A stretch of 38,533 nt of DNA. It comes from Blastococcus sp. CT_GayMR20. Lineage in GTDB: Bacteria; Actinomycetota; Actinomycetes; Mycobacteriales; Geodermatophilaceae. Shown in pieces: positions 1 through 7,056 of the stretch. The DNA lies in assembly GCF_004570345.1 (NCBI RefSeq), contig NZ_SPQM01000035.1, forward strand, positions 1 through 38,533, given 5' to 3'. A program made the translations under genes and the position numbers. The notes under the pieces are model-generated. The model worked only from the letters and a program-made list of their open reading frames with translations. It was not told the DNA's origin and ran no database searches. Positions within the stretch are counted from its first letter, which is position 1. The number at the start of each line of letters is the position of its first letter.

Positions 1-1618
1 TGACGCGGTTGCTACCCGTACCGAGCCAGAGCAGCTCGGCCTCGGACTGCCGGAGCGCCAGGTACTCGTCCACGGTCACCGCGTGCTCGAACTTGGCCTG
101 CCCGGGCAGCACCGTCACGCCGACGTCCTTGAGCGCCGCGATCAGTCCCGAGATGTCCGCCCGGTCCGCCGGTCGGTCGGGGTCGGGCAGGCGGAACAGC
201 GGACAGCCGCTCAGGTGGATCACGATGGGGACCCGGCGCAACTCGGTGGCGTCGAACTGCGGGGTCAGCAGCTGCCAGTTGATCGGCCGTCGCAGCTGGG
301 CGAGTTGCTCGTGCGACGAGGCGTCGTGGTCCGGGTGCACCTCGCCCATCAGCCAGCACAGCTCGGCCTCCTTGGACTCGTGCGGCTGGACGAGGTGCAC
401 CGGCACGACGACGCGGAAGAACCGGTCCTTGCCGGTGACCCAGAGGGCCATGTCCAGCTCGGCGTCGAACGAGGTGACGAAGGCGGCGGCCGGGGGCAGC
501 TGGTCGGTCACCCTGCGGCCGGCGTTGGCCGCCGCCTGGGCCCAGAGCACCTCGGCCGCGCTCTCGTAGAGGTCGTCACGGCGGACGACCTCGGCGGTCA
601 CGCCCGTGGACCGCTCCTGTGCGGAACTCTCCCCCTGGGCGCTCACCTGCCATGACCGCTCCGTCGGCGGGAGGTAGATCTCCTCGACCGATTTCGGCAA
701 CTGCCGGAGGTTGGGGAACGACGGACGTGGACGGCGGATGCCCTCCGGACCGGTGTTGCCCTGCAGGCTCAGGGTGAGCAGGAGGTCGGTCCAGCCGGGG
801 TAGATGGGGGTGTGCCGCGAGAGGTGGAACCAGGCCACCTCCGTCAGCAACCGCACCCGGTCCAGCCGGAGGCTGCGCAGAGCTGCTCGCCCTCGCGGGT
901 TGAGCCCGTCGGCGACCGCGACGACGAGGGAGTGGACGGCCGAGGCGATGGCCCCGTCCTGCCCGTCCGGGTCCGGGGAGAGCTCGCCGATCAGGTGCTC
1001 GAGAAGGGTCTGAGCGTCCTCGACGAGCTCGTCGACCTCGACCTGGCGGGCCTTCTCCCAGCGCTGGACGTCAGCGTTGCCGAAGCTGGCCTCTTCGTCG
1101 TCCCAGCGTCCGACCGGCGCGTCACCGTTCGCCTGGACCAGGTGAAAGAGCCGCGTCAGCATGGCCGCGATGCAGACCAGCTCGGCCGCCCGCGGCTCCA
1201 CCGAGAGTTCGTCCGTCGCAGAGGTCCCCGGTCCCGGCTTCTCTCCCGTCCGCGCGTACACGAGGGCTTTGGTGAAGCGCTGCGCCTGCTCGCTGTAGGT
1301 GGGGACGCGCCAGACCGGGCTCTTGGCCAGCGCCCCCTCGACCGCCGACGCGAGCGCTTCAGCGGTGACCCCGGACTCGTCGGGCAGACGCAGGGCTCCC
1401 GATCCGAAGATCATGGTCAACCAGGGGAAACCGTCCCACTCCGCGCCACCGGGGGTCCGCCGGCGGCCGTTCAGCAGGCGCAGGGCGTCCGCAGACCGCT
1501 GCATCACGTGGCAGAAGCGCGGTACGTTGGTGGCCCGGTCCTTGTTGAAGTACTCGTTCCGGTCCCGGAATCGCTGATGGGGATCCCGGAAGACTCGATA
1601 GCTCGAGTTCATCGGCAT
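1..1618 (-). CDS. Large unknown protein, third gene of the CHAT/ATP-grasp operon (3' end beyond the window)
   Basis: This frame is open on the minus strand from an ATG at 1618 (second ATG at 1612) to the left edge, giving about 539 residues with no stop, so the C-terminus is missing. I do not recognise the family. It begins MPMNSSYRVFRDPHQRFRDR and has no signal peptide or membrane segment. Residues about 35-260 look alpha-helical and the later part looks like mixed alpha/beta, with a segment reading VPIVIHLSGCPLFRLPDPD near the end of the visible part. A run of G (GACGGGGG) lies about nine bases before the ATG. It starts 64 bases downstream of the ATP-grasp gene on the same strand, so it probably belongs to the CHAT/ATP-grasp operon. 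It could be a substrate, adaptor or regulator of those two enzymes; nothing in the sequence decides which. Confidence 0.7.
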   Translation of the reverse strand, partial: MPMNSSYRVFRDPHQRFRDRNEYFNKDRATNVPRFCHVMQRSADALRLLNGRRRTPGGAEWDGFPWLTMIFGSGALRLPDESGVTAEALASAVEGALAKSPVWRVPTYSEQAQRFTKALVYARTGEKPGPGTSATDELSVEPRAAELVCIAAMLTRLFHLVQANGDAPVGRWDDEEASFGNADVQRWEKARQVEVDELVEDAQTLLEHLIGELSPDPDGQDGAIASAVHSLVVAVADGLNPRGRAALRSLRLDRVRLLTEVAWFHLSRHTPIYPGWTDLLLTLSLQGNTGPEGIRRPRPSFPNLRQLPKSVEEIYLPPTERSWQVSAQGESSAQERSTGVTAEVVRRDDLYESAAEVLWAQAAANAGRRVTDQLPPAAAFVTSFDAELDMALWVTGKDRFFRVVVPVHLVQPHESKEAELCWLMGEVHPDHDASSHEQLAQLRRPINWQLLTPQFDATELRRVPIVIHLSGCPLFRLPDPDRPADRADISGLIAALKDVGVTVLPGQAKFEHAVTVDEYLALRQSEAELLWLGTGSNRV

Positions 1619-1682
1619 GCGTCGGAACCCCCGTCGGAGAATGTGGAACCAGGCGGGGATGCTAGCCCGCCGTCGTTCCGGA

Positions 1683-3020
1683 TCAGCCGGCTCGGCGTTC
1701 GACGTCGCCGCGGGCCCACCCGCCGATGGCGTCAGCAACCACGTCCAGGAGCGAGAACCCGTCCTCGGTCACCTGGCCGCCGAGCGTGAGCCGCGCCACC
1801 GTGGCGCTGGGCTCCGCGACGACACCGGCCGGCACGGTCACGTCCACCCGCCGCAGCAGGCCCGTGCCCTCGACGGCATCGACGAGGTCCCCGGCGCCGC
1901 CGGTCCGCGGCCGCTCGTCGGTGACGTGCACGACGACGTGCGACAGGCGCGGCGCCTCTCGGGCCAGCTCCCAGAGTGAGCGGGAGGCGGGTGCGGACAT
2001 TCCGAGGCAGGCCGCGAGGTGCTCGGTGAGCAGGCAGCTCTCGTCCAGTTCGACGGAGATCCTGCAGGACAGGTGTGTCGACCCCTGGAACCGCGGGTTG
2101 ACCTCGGTGAACAGCGGCACCCCGTCACGGACGAGGAAGTCCGCACCGAAGGCACCGATGTACCCGCGCGACCGCAGCCACGTCCCGATCCTCGTGACCG
2201 CGTCCTGGATCGCGTCGAGCACGGGACGGCCCAGACCCTCGGCCGCCGCGAAGTCGTTGCCGCAGTAGCCGAAGCGCCGGGTCGTGACCCCCGGGATGCC
2301 GATCAGCTGGATCGAGGCCGGGTGCAGGGTGACCCCGTCGTGCCAGACCACCGCGCTCACGTTGACCGGGACGGCATCCCCGATGAACGGCGCCACGCTG
2401 ACGAAGGCCTCGTCCTCGTCCGGCCACACCTCCGCCAGCCGGTCCCCGTCGTCCAGGCGGACCAGTCCGACGCCGCCGGTCGTGCGGCTCCGGCGCAGCA
2501 TGATCGGGCCGTGCTGCAGCTGCCGGAGGGCTTCGAGCCGGTCGTCGTCGGCGAGGTAGGTCCACGGGATGTGCGGGAGCCCCATCCCGGCCACGGCGCT
2601 CTCCACCCACGGCTTGTGCTCGAAAGCCGACTGATGGTCGCTGAAGACGCCGACGTACTCGCAGCGATCGTGCCGCGCGAATCCGAGAGCGGATACGAAG
2701 GCCGACGGGCGGTAGGTGAACAGCACCGACGGGCGGGCCAGGATGCGCAGCATCGCCTGGCGCAGCGCGATGACGGCGTCGTCCCGCGGGTGGCTGTCGA
2801 GGTCGAAGGTGTCGAGGTCGGGCCGGATCCCGGTGGCGTCCTCGAGCGCCATGCTCTCGACGGTGGTGCGTCGCCGGTACCGGTTGATGATCGAGAAGGC
2901 AGCGGAGAACTGCGGGAGCTCGGTAGCGGACTCGACGTCGTCCCCGCGCGTGCCGAACCAGACCAGCTGGCGGTCGCCGATGCGCCGGCTGATCTCCGCC
3001 AGGAGCGGCGCGCGTCTCAC
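1683..3020 (-). CDS. ATP-grasp domain ligase
   Basis: A 445-residue soluble protein with an ATP-grasp fold. The central ATP-binding part shows a Lys near residue 136 (FEHKPW), a glycine-rich loop around 176-186 (RRSRTTGGVGL) and the metal-binding end of the fold at 290-310 (AFGADFLVRDG, then FTEVNPRFQGS, with Asp294, Glu306, Asn308 and Arg310). This family joins a carboxylate to an amine or thiol using ATP and includes peptide ligases. The substrate here is unknown. The N-terminal 100 residues do not resemble a biotin carboxylase or a D-Ala-D-Ala ligase. The GTG start at 3020 overlaps the stop of the CHAT gene by four bases (GTGA), which implies translational coupling, so the ligase and the protease are probably made in step. 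A peptide-modifying or tagging role is inference only. Confidence 0.85.
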   Translation of the reverse strand: MRRAPLLAEISRRIGDRQLVWFGTRGDDVESATELPQFSAAFSIINRYRRRTTVESMALEDATGIRPDLDTFDLDSHPRDDAVIALRQAMLRILARPSVLFTYRPSAFVSALGFARHDRCEYVGVFSDHQSAFEHKPWVESAVAGMGLPHIPWTYLADDDRLEALRQLQHGPIMLRRSRTTGGVGLVRLDDGDRLAEVWPDEDEAFVSVAPFIGDAVPVNVSAVVWHDGVTLHPASIQLIGIPGVTTRRFGYCGNDFAAAEGLGRPVLDAIQDAVTRIGTWLRSRGYIGAFGADFLVRDGVPLFTEVNPRFQGSTHLSCRISVELDESCLLTEHLAACLGMSAPASRSLWELAREAPRLSHVVVHVTDERPRTGGAGDLVDAVEGTGLLRRVDVTVPAGVVAEPSATVARLTLGGQVTEDGFSLLDVVADAIGGWARGDVERRAG

Positions 3021-5056
3021 GTCTGGTCCTCCAGGTACGGCTCGAGGTCGGCCAGCGGCCAGACGTGGACGCCCTCGGGGGTCCAGGTGGCCACCAGGCC
3101 GACGCTCGCCTGGGGCGCCAGCGCCCGCACGAGCTGCACGCGGTGCACCGGCACGCCCAGGACGGCGGATCGGACGCCGGCGGCGTCGACGACGAACAGC
3201 TCGGCACCCCCGGCGGTCGAGCGGACGAGCGCGATCGTCTCACCTCCCGGGGCGCCTCGGTCGACGTCGACCCCCTGCCAGCCGTCCCTCGGGAGGGAGC
3301 CGAGGAGAGCCCCGAGCCGTCCGGGCACCGCCCCCGAGGGACCGTCGGAAAGGATCGTCCCGTCGGTCGACACGCTGAGCAGGCCGTCGTCCGCGAGCGC
3401 CGCGGAGACGGCGGGCCCGCCGATCGGCTGCCCCGCGTCGAGCAGACGGCCGCGGGCGCTCAGCCGGAGGACGCGGGTGGACGACGGCTCGGCCACGGCG
3501 AGCGCGAGACCCGTGCCGGACGCGCGGAATGCGAGGACCCGCAGGTTTATCGCGGGAAGTCCCACCGGCAGTGGTGTCGCGGGCCAACCCGGTCCCGGGT
3601 CGAGCTGCACGTAGCTGACGGCGTCGTCCCCGACGGCCATGAGGAGCCGACGGTCCTGACCGGCCAGGAGTGCGACCGGCCGGTCCAGCGACGTCGGCAG
3701 CCGCTGTGCGACACGCCCGTCTGCATCCCGCAGCACGATCGCGGTGTCCTCCAGCGAGGCCACGAGGAGGCGCCCGCGAGCCTCGAAGAGCGCGACGGGC
3801 CCGGGATGGGTCACGGACGCGAAGGGCTGACGATCGGTGTCCCAGGTGACCGCAGGGGCCGTCTCGGCGGTGGAGACGGGCTCAGCCGACGGCGGGACCT
3901 CGGCGGGGGAGACGGGCTGGGCCGACGGGGGGATCTCGGCGGGGGGAGACGATTCTCCGGTGACAGGGGCCGACGACCCGGGCTGCCCGCCCTCGTACTG
4001 CGCACGAGCGAGCAGCACGCCATCGGCCGTCCGCGTGTAGACGACCGGGGTGAGCCAGGCCCGAGGGTCCTCGTCGCGCCGCACCGCCGTACGACCTGCA
4101 CTCACCGCTTGGTCGACCGACAAGCCCGTGAGCAGTGCCGTTGCGAACGCACGCCCGAAATGCTGCGCCACCCCGTTGGCCACGGGCAGCTGCATCGCGA
4201 CGACGACCGGGACCCGGCTCCGGGCGAGCGTCTCTGCCAGACTCTGCGCCCCCTCACGGGCCGCAGCCGTGTCACAGGCGTTCAACAGCATCACCTGGAC
4301 GTCCCGTCGCAGACCCTTGAGGTCCCGCTCGTCCAGGATCGCGGCGCCGCGCCTGCCCTTGCCGTGGAACACCAGACCCGCACCGCCGTCCGACCCGTGG
4401 CCGGAGAACTCGAAGATGTCGATCCTGCGCAACTCGTCGACGGCGTCGTCCAAGTCCTCCGACGTGGCTTCACGGAGCACCTTGGACACCACGGCCACGC
4501 CGGGAGCGGAGTTGCCGGCGATCGCGGGCTCGAGCCCCCCCAGTTCGCGGTGCCCGCTCACCTTGCCGTTCAGCACGCTGAGGACCCGCAGTTCGCTGTG
4601 CGCGACGAGGCTGCGCGGCGCGCTGTTCGAGAGCGGATGCCGAACGAGGGCGACGCGGTCCTCGTCGAGCAGCCACGTGGAGACTGCATTCCTCTCCGCG
4701 AGCATGGCGAACTCCCATGGCAGGTGGCGCGGCCAGTCCTCCTCACCGCGGGGGACGACCTGAACGAGACGCAGCCGGACCCAGTCGTCGGGACCGCGGT
4801 CATCCACCGCCTTCCGGAACAGCTGCCGGACCTCGCCACGGGGAAGCAGGACGTCCCCGAGGCGCCTTCCCAGTTCACCGATGGCTCGAAAGGAATCCGT
4901 CTCCCCCAGCAGCGCGACCGCCGCCTGGATCTCCGCCTTCATCGACTGGACCGAGATCTCTACTTCCGCATCCCCCACGCTGGCGCACTGGGCCACCACG
5001 TGGACGGACGTGCCGCGCCACGCCTGCGTGACGACGAAGTCGACGGATTGCGGCAC
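3017..5056 (-). CDS. CHAT domain caspase-like protease with C-terminal propeller-like region
   Basis: A 679-residue protein. Residues about 90-350 form a CHAT peptidase domain (caspase clan). The motif LPWEF is at about 112-116, the catalytic His220 lies in FEFSGHGSDGG, and the catalytic Cys261 lies in MLLNACDTA, so both residues of the dyad are present. Residues about 360-400 are a Pro/Ser/Ala/Glu linker made of two 12-residue repeats. Residues about 405-679 show repeated short beta-strand patterns (for example ARGRLLVASLEDTAIVLRD), as in a WD40 or similar propeller, probably for binding a partner. CHAT proteases are established effectors in bacterial conflict systems, for example the Csx29 TPR-CHAT protein and gasdermin-activating proteases. 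The GTG start at 5056 has AGGAG upstream. It is the first gene of a leftward operon with the ATP-grasp gene. The target of cleavage cannot be read from sequence. Confidence 0.88.
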   Translation of the reverse strand: MPQSVDFVVTQAWRGTSVHVVAQCASVGDAEVEISVQSMKAEIQAAVALLGETDSFRAIGELGRRLGDVLLPRGEVRQLFRKAVDDRGPDDWVRLRLVQVVPRGEEDWPRHLPWEFAMLAERNAVSTWLLDEDRVALVRHPLSNSAPRSLVAHSELRVLSVLNGKVSGHRELGGLEPAIAGNSAPGVAVVSKVLREATSEDLDDAVDELRRIDIFEFSGHGSDGGAGLVFHGKGRRGAAILDERDLKGLRRDVQVMLLNACDTAAAREGAQSLAETLARSRVPVVVAMQLPVANGVAQHFGRAFATALLTGLSVDQAVSAGRTAVRRDEDPRAWLTPVVYTRTADGVLLARAQYEGGQPGSSAPVTGESSPPAEIPPSAQPVSPAEVPPSAEPVSTAETAPAVTWDTDRQPFASVTHPGPVALFEARGRLLVASLEDTAIVLRDADGRVAQRLPTSLDRPVALLAGQDRRLLMAVGDDAVSYVQLDPGPGWPATPLPVGLPAINLRVLAFRASGTGLALAVAEPSSTRVLRLSARGRLLDAGQPIGGPAVSAALADDGLLSVSTDGTILSDGPSGAVPGRLGALLGSLPRDGWQGVDVDRGAPGGETIALVRSTAGGAELFVVDAAGVRSAVLGVPVHRVQLVRALAPQASVGLVATWTPEGVHVWPLADLEPYLEDQT
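3872..3943 (-). repeat. Two 36-bp tandem repeats encoding the CHAT linker
   Basis: Units at 3872-3907 and 3908-3943 differ at only a few positions, and a partial unit lies at 3861-3871. Each encodes a 12-residue Pro/Ser/Ala/Glu-rich block (PPSAQPVSPAEV, then PPSAEPVSTAET) between the protease and the C-terminal region. In-frame length variation between strains would be expected. This is a flexible linker, not a CRISPR. Confidence 0.8.
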
Positions 5057-5095
5057 CAGGTCTCCTGCCTACGCCTCCGAGCGAGGTGAACCAGC

Positions 5096-5101
5096 AAGGT
5101 A
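5096..5101 (-). promoter_or_regulatory. Possible -10 element for the CHAT operon
   Basis: The minus strand reads TACCTT, a TANNNT-type -10 box, 39 bases before the GTG start of the CHAT gene. I see no convincing -35 box, so this is weak. The 13-bp motif found upstream of other genes in this cluster is not present in this orientation before the CHAT gene. Confidence 0.25.
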
Positions 5102-5130
5102 GCGAACCCCTCCGGCGCCTCCGGACCCCT

Positions 5131-5159
5131 GGGAGAACCGCTGACGAGGTCAGCGGGCG
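5131..5159 (+). promoter_or_regulatory. Copy A of the cluster motif, upstream of the vWA-OmpA gene
   Basis: GGGAGAACCGCTG at 5131-5143 is identical to sequences at 9909-9921 (+) and 8528-8516 (-). In each case it points at a gene start 46-57 bases away. After the motif, positions 13-15 read GGC in all three copies, and position 8 is C in all three. Read as a promoter, AACC would lie in the -35 box with 15 bases to an (S)GGC -10 box, a geometry like that of ECF sigma promoters, whose -35 box commonly contains GAAC. Confidence 0.5.
5138..5156. promoter_or_regulatory. Inverted repeat in the CHAT / vWA-OmpA divergent intergenic region
   Basis: Perfect 8-bp arms CCGCTGAC and GTCAGCGG are separated by GAG, at the middle of the 144-bp gap between the two divergent genes. 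The left arm overlaps motif copy A. It could be an operator controlling one or both directions, or a short hairpin in the leader of the OmpA transcript. Confidence 0.4.
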
Positions 5160-5200
5160 GACGACGGGTCCTCCCCAACGACCCTGGAAGGGGTTCCGTC

Positions 5201-6496
5201 ATGTCGACGGATGGACGAGCGCCGCAGGCGCACAGCACGACCGGCCGGTCCACCACGCGGTGGCAGCGCCGGGCACTCATCGCGCTCCTCATCGCGGTGG
5301 CCGTCCTGCTGACGGCCGGGTGCACCGGCTCCACGCAGCCGGACGACGGCGTCGGGCCGGGCCCCAGCGCCGCCCGGTGCGAGTCGGTCGCCGGGTACGA
5401 CCCGGAGCCCGACGGGCGCTACGAGGTGCTGATCGTGGACCGCACGGCCAGCCAAGCCCCCCGAGCGATGCCGCCGGCCGTGGTCGAACGGCTCCGTGCG
5501 GCTCAGGAGGCCGATCGCACGCTGATGCTCATCGGGGTCGACGGCCCCGGCATCGAGCCCCGGTTGGGCCGGACGCTCCCGCTGGATCCGATGCCGGAGA
5601 AGACCTCGCGCCGTGCGGACGACGTCCGCACGCTCGTCCTCGACTGTGTCCAGACGTGGATCGAGGACGACGGACTGCTTCCGACGGCAACCGGGTCGGA
5701 TCAGCTGGCGGCACTGGCCGCGGCGGGTCGTCAGCAGCCCGAGGAGATCCTGGTGATCTCGGACGGCGTGAGCAGCAGTCGTCTCATGGACCTCGCTGCC
5801 ATCGGGTACGACTCCGACGCCGCGTCGGTCGCCGCGGCGTTGTCGTCGGCCGGCGTGCTGCCGCGCCTGGGCGGCGCGACGGTGCTCTGGGCGGGCCTGG
5901 GGGAGACGACGCTGGCGCTGTCCGAGGCTGCCCGGGCAGGTCTCGAGACGCTCTGGACCCACGTGCTGGCGGCCGCGGGCAGCACGGCCTCCTTCGACCG
6001 CCGGTTCCAGAGCTCCGAGGCGGGGGCGACGGCAGGGTTCGACGGTCTGCCGGAGGACCCGATGCCGAGCGAGGAGCCGTTCCACCTCGAGGGCGCCGGG
6101 GCGAGTTGCTTCCGGTTGCCCAGCGGCACGGTCTTCGGCCCGAACAGCACGGAGGTCGTCTCGACCGCCGGCCTGGAGCAGGTGGCGGCCACGCTCACCC
6201 AGCACCCGGGGTGGGTCGCCGTCGTCTCGGGTCACGTGGCCGACTACGGGCCCGTTGACGGACAGGTGCCGTTCTCGGAGGCACGGGCGCACGCCGTCGT
6301 CCGCGTCCTGCGAGACCTCGGGGTCCCGGAGTCCGTGGAGTTGGTCGCCCTGGGCTACGGCGCGACCCGTCCGGTCGAGTCCGAGTGGGTCGACGGAGTG
6401 CACGACGAGGCCGCCGCCGCCAAGAACCGGCGTGTCGACGTCCTCTACGGGGACCCTGCGTCGGTCGACCCCGACATGGAGTGCGCGCAGGGCTGA
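5201..6496 (+). CDS. vWA-like / OmpA-like lipoprotein
   Basis: A 431-residue envelope protein. A basic stretch and hydrophobic helix at about 22-40 end in the lipobox LLTAGC, so Cys41 should be lipidated and the rest exported. Residues about 74-260 look like a von Willebrand A-type fold (YEVLIVDRTAS early, EEILVISDGVSSS later), although the classical DxSxS metal site is replaced by DRTAS. Residues about 310-425 are an OmpA/MotB-type peptidoglycan-binding domain (SGHVADYG, FSEARAHAVVRVL, LGYGATRP, KNRRVDVLYG). The ATG at 5201 follows GGAAGGGG. It is divergent from the CHAT operon and is followed by a strong hairpin, so it is probably monocistronic. A cell-wall-bound sensor or scaffold for the neighbouring cytoplasmic proteins is a reasonable inference. 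Confidence 0.85.
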   Translation: MSTDGRAPQAHSTTGRSTTRWQRRALIALLIAVAVLLTAGCTGSTQPDDGVGPGPSAARCESVAGYDPEPDGRYEVLIVDRTASQAPRAMPPAVVERLRAAQEADRTLMLIGVDGPGIEPRLGRTLPLDPMPEKTSRRADDVRTLVLDCVQTWIEDDGLLPTATGSDQLAALAAAGRQQPEEILVISDGVSSSRLMDLAAIGYDSDAASVAAALSSAGVLPRLGGATVLWAGLGETTLALSEAARAGLETLWTHVLAAAGSTASFDRRFQSSEAGATAGFDGLPEDPMPSEEPFHLEGAGASCFRLPSGTVFGPNSTEVVSTAGLEQVAATLTQHPGWVAVVSGHVADYGPVDGQVPFSEARAHAVVRVLRDLGVPESVELVALGYGATRPVESEWVDGVHDEAAAAKNRRVDVLYGDPASVDPDMECAQG

Positions 6497-6501
6497 CGCA
6501 G

Positions 6502-6540
6502 GCGGACGGGCTCCAGGCAACGTGCCTGGAGCCCGTTCGC
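6502..6540 (+). terminator. Strong hairpin after the vWA-OmpA gene
   Basis: It lies five bases after the stop codon. The core arms at 6506-6519 and 6523-6536 are a perfect 14-bp match around an ACG loop (ACGGGCTCCAGGCA and its complement). The stem extends to 18 bp with one G-U pair. There is no U tract, as is usual for terminators of high-GC actinobacteria. Confidence 0.85.
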
Positions 6541-6590
6541 ACGGCGGCCAACTAGCATTCGCGCATCCCGTTCGCGTGAGGAGCAGCTCC

Positions 6591-7022
6591 GTGGTCACTG
6601 GCATGGCGCTCGTGCGAGCGATCCGCGATGAACAGGCCGAGCCCCCGTCGGGCATCCGCACGCTGGGTCTGGACAGAACCCACCGGTGGCTGCGCTCGGT
6701 GGAGCCTGGTCGCGTCCTCCTGGACTGGCTCGTGGACGACGCCTACCTCAACCTCGAGGGGGCGGTCATCTGCAGCTGGATCGCCGCCCTGGGGGACCAG
6801 GCACTCTTCTTCGCGGCGTCCACTCTCTGCGCCGACGGCGAGGGCACGCGGATGGCGCAGTTCGACGTCCGTCTCCTCGAGAACATCACCGGCGGTTCGG
6901 TGGCCGTCGAGGCGCGCGTGCTCCGGCGCGTCGAGGACCGGCTGCACTGCGAGTGCTCGTTCACGGTGGACGGCGACCTGAAGGCACTCATGATCGCGAC
7001 CATCGACGTCGTCCCTGCCTGA
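6591..7022 (+). CDS. PaaI-type hotdog-fold thioesterase
   Basis: A 143-residue soluble protein with the hotdog acyl-CoA thioesterase pattern. After a helical N-terminus come VDDAYLNLEGAVICSWIAAL, with LEG preceding the central helix that carries the active-site acidic residue in this family, then DVRLLENITGGSVAVEARVL and a final strand pair. It probably hydrolyses an acyl-CoA thioester; the acyl group cannot be told. The GTG at 6591 has GAGGAG seven bases upstream. The ATG at 6603 is possible but has no such site. It sits after the hairpin that ends the OmpA gene and converges on the unknown gene ending at 7057, so membership in the surrounding cluster is doubtful. Confidence 0.75.
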   Translation: MVTGMALVRAIRDEQAEPPSGIRTLGLDRTHRWLRSVEPGRVLLDWLVDDAYLNLEGAVICSWIAALGDQALFFAASTLCADGEGTRMAQFDVRLLENITGGSVAVEARVLRRVEDRLHCECSFTVDGDLKALMIATIDVVPA

Positions 7023-7056
7023 TCGGGGCCGACCGGTCGGTCACCGCCGCCGCGCC

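Noticed and set aside
812..1789. Long open frame on the + strand opposite the left-hand unknown gene and the end of the ATP-grasp gene
   Set aside because: It is antisense to the minus-strand frames, is dominated by Arg/Gly/Pro/Asp-type shadow composition and has no ribosome site. The minus frames carry recognisable domains (ATP-grasp) and coherent composition.
3861..3950. Possible CRISPR-like repeats
   Set aside because: The units are directly adjacent without spacers and in frame with the CHAT gene, encoding a Pro/Ser-rich linker.
2019..5089. Long open frames on the + strand across the ATP-grasp and CHAT genes
   Set aside because: They are shadows of high-GC codon bias. The minus strand has both CHAT catalytic residues and ATP-grasp motifs in frame.
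7028..7045. Palindrome CCGACCGGTCGG between the thioesterase and the unknown gene
   Set aside because: It has no loop, so it cannot form a good terminator hairpin, and short G/C palindromes are expected at this base composition.
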